Shown here in pieces: positions 59,805 through 64,000 of a DNA stretch of 64,000 bases; positions within the stretch are counted from its first letter, which is position 1; every line of letters starts with the position of its first letter. The notes beneath the pieces were generated by a model, which saw only the letters and a list, made by a program, of their open reading frames with translations, did no database searches and was not told the DNA's origin. Origin of the DNA: Atherix ibis (lineage: Eukaryota; Arthropoda; Insecta; Diptera; Athericidae); contig OY282606.1 of the NCBI GenBank assembly GCA_958298945.1, positions 93,813,696-93,877,695 of the forward strand, in the 5' to 3' direction. The translations under genes and the position numbers were made by a program.

Positions 59805-60780
59805 TTGTTTGACAGTTGAAAAGCAACTAGAAATCCAACTTGAAAACAAGCATTCTATAAAGCAAGCACGCATAAAAACCGGCACAAAATCAACCGCCAT
59901 AGGCAGCTTGAAAACAGGCAGCGAATCTAGCAGGCAAACAAGTTCGAAATACAAGCAGCGTGTGCAGATGACTTAATATCAACATTTAAGTGTCTTTTTC
60001 CTTGATTTTAAAGTAAATTCTTTTTATATAATCGCGTGGTTGTTCATTTTTGTTGATATTCGAACTGTCGATAGAAATCCAACTTTAAAACAAGCATCGT
60101 TTTTGGCGCAAAGCCAACACGAATCAAAACTATCAGAAAACCAAGCGACACATTCAGCTTGAAAACAAGTAGCAAATCCGGCATGCAAAAAAGCACAAAA
60201 AATTATCGTATGCTGTAGCATTAGAATGATTTTTAGCTATACGTGCAGAAATTTCGACAGTTTAGTTCCATAAATTTTGCATATTTTTTTTTATAATTGT
60301 TGTTTGACCGTTGAAAACCAGCTAAAAATCCAACTTGAAAACAACCATTGCGTGAAGCAAGCACGCATAAAAACCGCCACAAAATCAATTGTCACAGCCA
60401 GCTTGGAAACAAGCAGCGAATCTAACAGGTAAGAAAGTACAAAAACAGGCGCCGTATGCAGAGGACTTAATATATGCAATTAAGTGTATTTTTTTCCTTG
60501 ATTTTTGTATATTTTCCGGTGAAATATTTGAAGTAAATTATTTTTATATAATCGCGTTGTTGTCGATTTTTGTTGACAATCGAACTGTCGCTGCGCAAGC
60601 ATCGAAACCAGCTAGAAATCCAACTCTAAAACAGGCATCGTTTTTATGCGTAAAGCAAACACGAATCAAAGTCATCATAAAATAAAGCGACACATCCAGC
60701 TTGAAAGCAAGTAGCAAATCCAGCAGGGAAAAATGCACGAAAAAAAGTATCTTGTGCAGACGGTTTAGAATGATTTCTTG
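59805..60780 (+). repeat. Dimeric satellite array, left block
   Basis: Two related monomers alternate. Type A (about 59813 and 60300) has CCAACTTGAAAACAAGCATT, GCAAGCACGCATAAAAACCG and CAGCTTGGAAACAAGCAGCG. Type B (about 60073 and 60605) has CCAACTTTAAAACAAGCATC, CCAACACGAATCAAAAC and GCGACACATCCAGCTTGAAA. A-to-A spacing is about 487 bp and B-to-B about 532 bp, so the higher-order unit is roughly 0.5 kb. Short open frames inside are by-products. Confidence 0.8.
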
Positions 60781-60823
60781 CTATACGTTTAGAAATTTCA
60801 ACAGTTATTTTTACAAATTATGT

Positions 60824-60941
60824 TGTTATTTTTTACAAATTATTTTGTATAACAACAATTATAAAAAAAATTATTCAAACAAAATTTTGAATATTTTTTT
60901 TTATAATTGTTGTTACATAAAATAATTTGTAAAAAATAACA
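60824..60941. repeat. Long near-perfect inverted repeat
   Basis: Arms of about 56 bp (60824-60879 and 60886-60941) with a 6-base loop CAAAAT. The arm begins TGTTATTTTTTACAAATTAT and its partner ends ATAATTTGTAAAAAATAACA. There are a few mismatches. It sits where the left satellite block breaks off, and its TTTTTATAATTGTTGTT segment occurs in the satellite itself. Confidence 0.85.
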
Positions 60942-61059
60942 TCCAGTTGAAAAATAAATTGCTACTTTCATAAATTTCATGTTTAAATCGTGAAAATGAA
61001 ATTATTCAAATACTTTTGGCCTGTAGTGCACCTTGAAGGCTCAGAAAAAAGGTTCTTCG

Positions 61060-61232
61060 CGTCAGACACTTCGATGCTCCACACGTCCATCTTTATTAAA
61101 GAGTTTCTGACGCAAAAAATAGATTTGTTTCGGTCTTCCCTTTTCACACCTGATCTTAGTCTGTCTGATTTTGTTTACTCCCCAATATCAAAAAATATAT
61201 TTGAAAGTACGTCATCTAGGCACTGTCAATAA
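61060..61232 (+). pseudogene. Mariner-type transposase C-terminal remnant
   Basis: Plus strand: SMLHTSIFIKEFLTQKIDLF, then FTPDLSLSDFVYSPISKNIF. This corresponds to mariner HHDNAPAHTS-x-x-x-KEFL-x-KK and YSPDLAPSDFFLFPNLKK. The second catalytic Asp is not preserved. No ends found. Confidence 0.5.
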
Positions 61233-61615
61233 CAACCAAAGAATCTTCAACTTTTCTGAAATGGATAATATTAATGTATAAAAAAATTACTTTTCTACCA
61301 CATCTAGAATATGTGAATTTATTAAATATTTATATTCGAATAGTATGATAAGATTGAGAGAATTTTTGTTTACACATTCCGTGTGTGGGAAAATGTTAAA
61401 AGCTTATTTATTATATACTATCTGAAAAAGCAAGCATGCTCATACAATACAAAAAGGCACAAATACTGTGTCTTTTTTTTTGGGTGGCAATTTTGATAAA
61501 GTTGAAATAAAAATATTTGCACTAAGCACATTTTATATCAATACAATATCAATAACATTTGAAAATATCAACAAATCTAAGGAATGTTCTTATCATACTA
61601 TGATTTTGAAGAAAT

Positions 61616-61875
61616 ATGAAACAAGCGAAATTGGAAGTCGCACCATCCGATCCACCCCCTCGTTTCCGATTGGATTTGACCGAAAATACCACCATGAAAT
61701 ATGAGCTTTATAGAGTATACACGAAACGAATAAAATCCTCCTATCTTTTCAGCAATATTATCAATGTGACTTGAAGAACAAGAAGTCTTATCGTTTTGAT
61801 TATGTTTACTTTGGACTAACAGCAGCTATCGGGTTGCTGCCGATCGAACGTTTAATGCTTGTTTATTTCGGATGA
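61616..61875 (+). other. Unassigned coding-like segment in two frames
   Basis: Frame one (61616-61774) reads MKQAKLEVAPSDPPPRFRLD, then TMKYELYRVYTKRIKSSYLF, and stops. An overlapping second frame (61753-61875) reads QYYQCDLKNKKSYRFDYVYF, then GLTAAIGLLPIERLMLVYFG, and stops. The second frame begins right after CTATCTTTTCAG, an acceptor-like site. Either a frameshift joins the two, or the second is a spliced exon. Not recognised. Confidence 0.3.
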
Positions 61876-62193
61876 TTTATACAAAAAAAAAATCTCTCTA
61901 TTTTCTTCCTTTTAACTGTAAATACATCGAACATAAGAAACCAAAAAAATTTTGTTTATTTTTTTACTAAATAAATAAATAAACAAATAGAAGAGCTGTT
62001 AAGAGAAGTATGTACACTTAAAATATTAACAAAATCTTCTCTGTACTTGTTAATAACAATTTAAGTTAATGTTTTCTAGTAAAGAGAAGAAATTATAATA
62101 TTTAATTCTTCTTAGTATTTTTGTTGTTGTAAGTGTTTGAAAGCAATAAATCATTCCAATCGGTGATTATTAAAATTCAAATAATCTTACTTA

Positions 62194-62425
62194 TTGACAA
62201 AGTACAGGGTGACCATTGAAAGATTGAATGGTATTGGAGACGCAACTGAGTATCTTGGGGTGCGTAACTTGAGGTCGATTAGGATCAAACTAGATAAGAA
62301 ACTTGAATTTATTCCCCTTGTCAACTACATTATTACCAAAAGAAGTGCAGTTTTAGGTTTTGTAAAGCGTTGGTCAAGGGTATTTTTATATTGATCCTTA
62401 GTTAGACCAATTTTAGAATATGCAT
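62194..62425 (+). mobile_element. Non-LTR reverse transcriptase fragment (thumb region)
   Basis: Plus strand: TEYLGV followed by IKLDKKLEFIPLVNYIITKR, SAVLGFVKRWSRVF, and after a stop SLVRPILEYAW. This is the usual post-catalytic region of insect LINE reverse transcriptases (DLGV-x-LD-x-KL-F-x-x-H-x-x-YI, then LVRPILEY). It ends abruptly at about 62425, where an unrelated antisense open frame begins. Confidence 0.6.
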
Positions 62426-62484
62426 GGAAACTTGTACGGCAACATTTTTAAATCCAGTTTCAAAATTTTCTGCTGCAAAGTTAC

Positions 62485-62628
62485 CTAGGATGCAGGAAAA
62501 TGTATCCTCAACGACACACTGTCGTACAGCTTCCGCCGCTGCACTTAGGACCTCCTCCAGTTCTTTCAAACCCTGGTAATTAGGTTTCTTTACTCTGACA
62601 TTAAAATATTGCCGCTGTTGTCTCTGAG
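62485..62628 (-). CDS. Unassigned exon-like segment (hypothetical)
   Basis: On the minus strand an acceptor-like TTATTCCAG is followed by an open stretch encoding QRQQRQYFNVRVKKPNYQGL, KELEEVLSAAAEAVRQCV and VEDTFSCIL, then CCTAG and donor-like GTAACTT; 144 bp. The frame is in fact open on both sides (about 62690 to 62420), so the splice sites are only candidates. Codon use and G+C are much more coding-like than the flanks. I cannot name the protein. It may be an exon, a retropseudogene, or part of an unrecognised mobile element. Confidence 0.3.
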
Positions 62629-62834
62629 CTGGAATAATTGATTTTTCACTGGAATAAAGTAATTCAATGAATTTAATTAATTTCCAAGCAATGCTCTATA
62701 ACTTACAAGAAAAGAAAAGAAAAAATATTAAAAATGAACGAAATTATGACATTTTTGCATAACTTTCAATACAGGGTAAAAAATTTACTTTTAATAGGTT
62801 ACTTTTATGAATTTAGCATTTTTTTTTATAATTA

Positions 62835-63350
62835 TTGTTTGACTGTTCAAAACCAGCTAGACATCCAACTTAAAAATAAGCATTATGTGAAGACAGCATG
62901 TGAAAAAGTCAGCATAAAATGAATTGTCACAGCCAGCTTGAAAATAAGCAGCGAATCTAGCATGCAAACAAATACGAAATACAAGCAGCGTGTGCGGAGG
63001 ACTTAATATCTCGATTTAAGTGTCTTTTTTAAGTAAATTTTTTTTACCAACACGAATCAAAACCATCACAAAATCAAGCGACACATCCAGCTTGAAAACA
63101 AGCAGCAAATCCGGATGGCATTAGAGTGATTTTTTGCTATACGTTCAGAAATTTCGACAGTTTAGTTCCATAAATTTTGCATATTTTTTTTAAATAATTA
63201 TTGTTTGACCGTTGAGAACCAGCTAGAAATCCAATTTGTAAACAAGCATTGCAGGAAGCAAGTACGCATAAAAACCGCTACAAATCAATTGTCACAGCCA
63301 GCTTGGAAACAAGCAGCAAATCTAGCAAGCAAACAAGTACGATTCTTTTA
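62835..63350 (+). repeat. Dimeric satellite array, right block
   Basis: The same A and B monomers as 59805-60780, more diverged: A at about 62840, B at about 63045, A at about 63205 (CCAGCTAGAAATCC, AACAAGCATTGCAGGAAGCA, CACAGCCAGCTTGGAAACAA). The blocks were probably continuous before the roughly 2-kb insertion between them. Confidence 0.75.
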
Positions 63351-63373
63351 AGTAATTTTTCCAGTTATAATTT

Positions 63374-63890
63374 TCAATAAGCTTTGTCCAGGGGTCGTGT
63401 TGACTTATTGGATTCCTTGTTATTGCTATGTACATGGCACGCAAGGTGGCTACGGCCGGATGTAAGACCAAGGTCGATTTCGGTTGTACTTTCGGGTCTT
63501 GGCAAATCTGGGAATTTACAAGGTTTCTTACCGTAGCTCAATGAGCGAAGTATAAACCGAAGTACTCTTAAAACAAAAATTGGTACCACGGGAATCAGGG
63601 AGCCCATGGTGTGAAAACAAACTGTGCCCGATTTAGGTGAGGCACTATTTGGCAGCAACGTGGTGGCTGTAGTTAATACCCATATCGCGGTGCGGTCTCC
63701 GGATCGATGGTGAGATATACTGGTAATTATCTCGGGCGCTGTCACTGCTTGGTTACTGACTGTAAACTGCCAGTAATGGTGGTGCTTTGATTGAGCGTAA
63801 CTCAATCCCTATGGTCGTAGGCGACTCGTTGTTTTATGTTTAATGACAGATAAGTCACGCTATATAAAATAATACTACTGTACTTATGTC
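63374..63890 (+). mobile_element. R1-like LINE 3' tail, copy 3
   Basis: Reverse-oriented match to the 3' untranslated tails at 11490-11870 and 48300-48780. Shared blocks include GTTTCTTACCGTAGCTCAAT, GAAGTACTCTTAAAACAAAA, GGCAGCAACGTGGTGGCTGT and GTTTTATGTTTAATGACAGA. Only the non-coding tail is present; the 143-codon open frame on the opposite strand is antisense to it and not a gene. It extends to about 63890. Confidence 0.7.
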
Positions 63891-64000
63891 TACTAGATTT
63901 AAATATGTCCTATTTGAATTTATGGGTTATTTTTGCAACCATTCATCTCCTATTCCTGCTAGTCGAGAGTGAAATAAAATAATCTTCCGATTTACCAATT

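Noticed and set aside
59805..63350. CRISPR-like spaced repeats
   Set aside because: The units are about 240 bp, diverged and lack uniform short spacers; this is a eukaryotic satellite.
63374..63805. 143-codon open frame
   Set aside because: Antisense to the non-coding tail of an R1-like LINE, and the same tail occurs twice more in the window.

Overview
This window is eukaryotic nuclear DNA, very AT-rich, from an insect and most plausibly a fly. The evidence is spliced coding exons, very long introns, and a dense load of decayed insect-type transposons (mariner, DD41D rosa-like, piggyBac, P-like, jockey-clade and R1-like elements). No bacterial operon, CRISPR array, rRNA or credible tRNA is present. 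The species cannot be named from the sequence alone.

Only one host gene is recognisable with confidence. It is sulfateless (sfl), the heparan sulfate N-deacetylase/N-sulfotransferase (NDST), on the minus strand. Coding exon 1 (26684 down to 25762) encodes an unusually long low-complexity cytoplasmic tail and the Golgi signal-anchor. Exon 2 (8811 down to 8608) encodes the stem and the start of the lumenal NDST region. Both exon junctions have consensus splice sites and compatible phase (phase 2 to phase 2). Intron 1 is 16,950 bp, and intron 2 runs off the left edge of the window. The catalytic exons lie outside the window.

Layout. 1-8607: sfl intron 2, with a decayed DD41D-type transposase piece and two large AT-rich decayed minisatellite fields, one carrying a 1.06-kb tandem duplication. 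8812-25761: sfl intron 1, filled with an R1-like LINE, jockey-clade LINE pieces, a 1.17-kb P-like element with an 8-bp target duplication, mariner remnants, and a jockey copy nested in a DD41D-type element. 26685-28960: sfl 5' leader/upstream sequence. 28960-31000: a deleted mariner abutting a piggyBac pseudogene. 32500-34660: two P-like elements in inverted orientation around a mariner remnant. 34760-41620: DD41D-type, jockey and mariner remnants and an unclassified repeat. 43824-44005: an unassigned exon-like segment. 44800-46840: mariner/DD41D chimeras and one nearly end-to-end DD41D element. 48250-56960: R1-like tail, DD41D-type remnants, another P-like element with a THAP-like exon, and a jockey copy carrying a passenger transposon. 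58760-59660: a mariner deletion derivative with both terminal repeats. 59800-63350: a dimeric satellite interrupted by about 2 kb of DNA with unassigned coding-like segments. 63374-63890: a third R1-like tail.

Every transposase or reverse transcriptase read here is broken by stops, frameshifts, deletions or active-site changes, so no autonomous element is likely. The most informative biology is the sfl N-terminal extension, the P-like family with its THAP-like exon, the shared-deletion mariner family, and the nested and chimeric elements that record the order of insertion.
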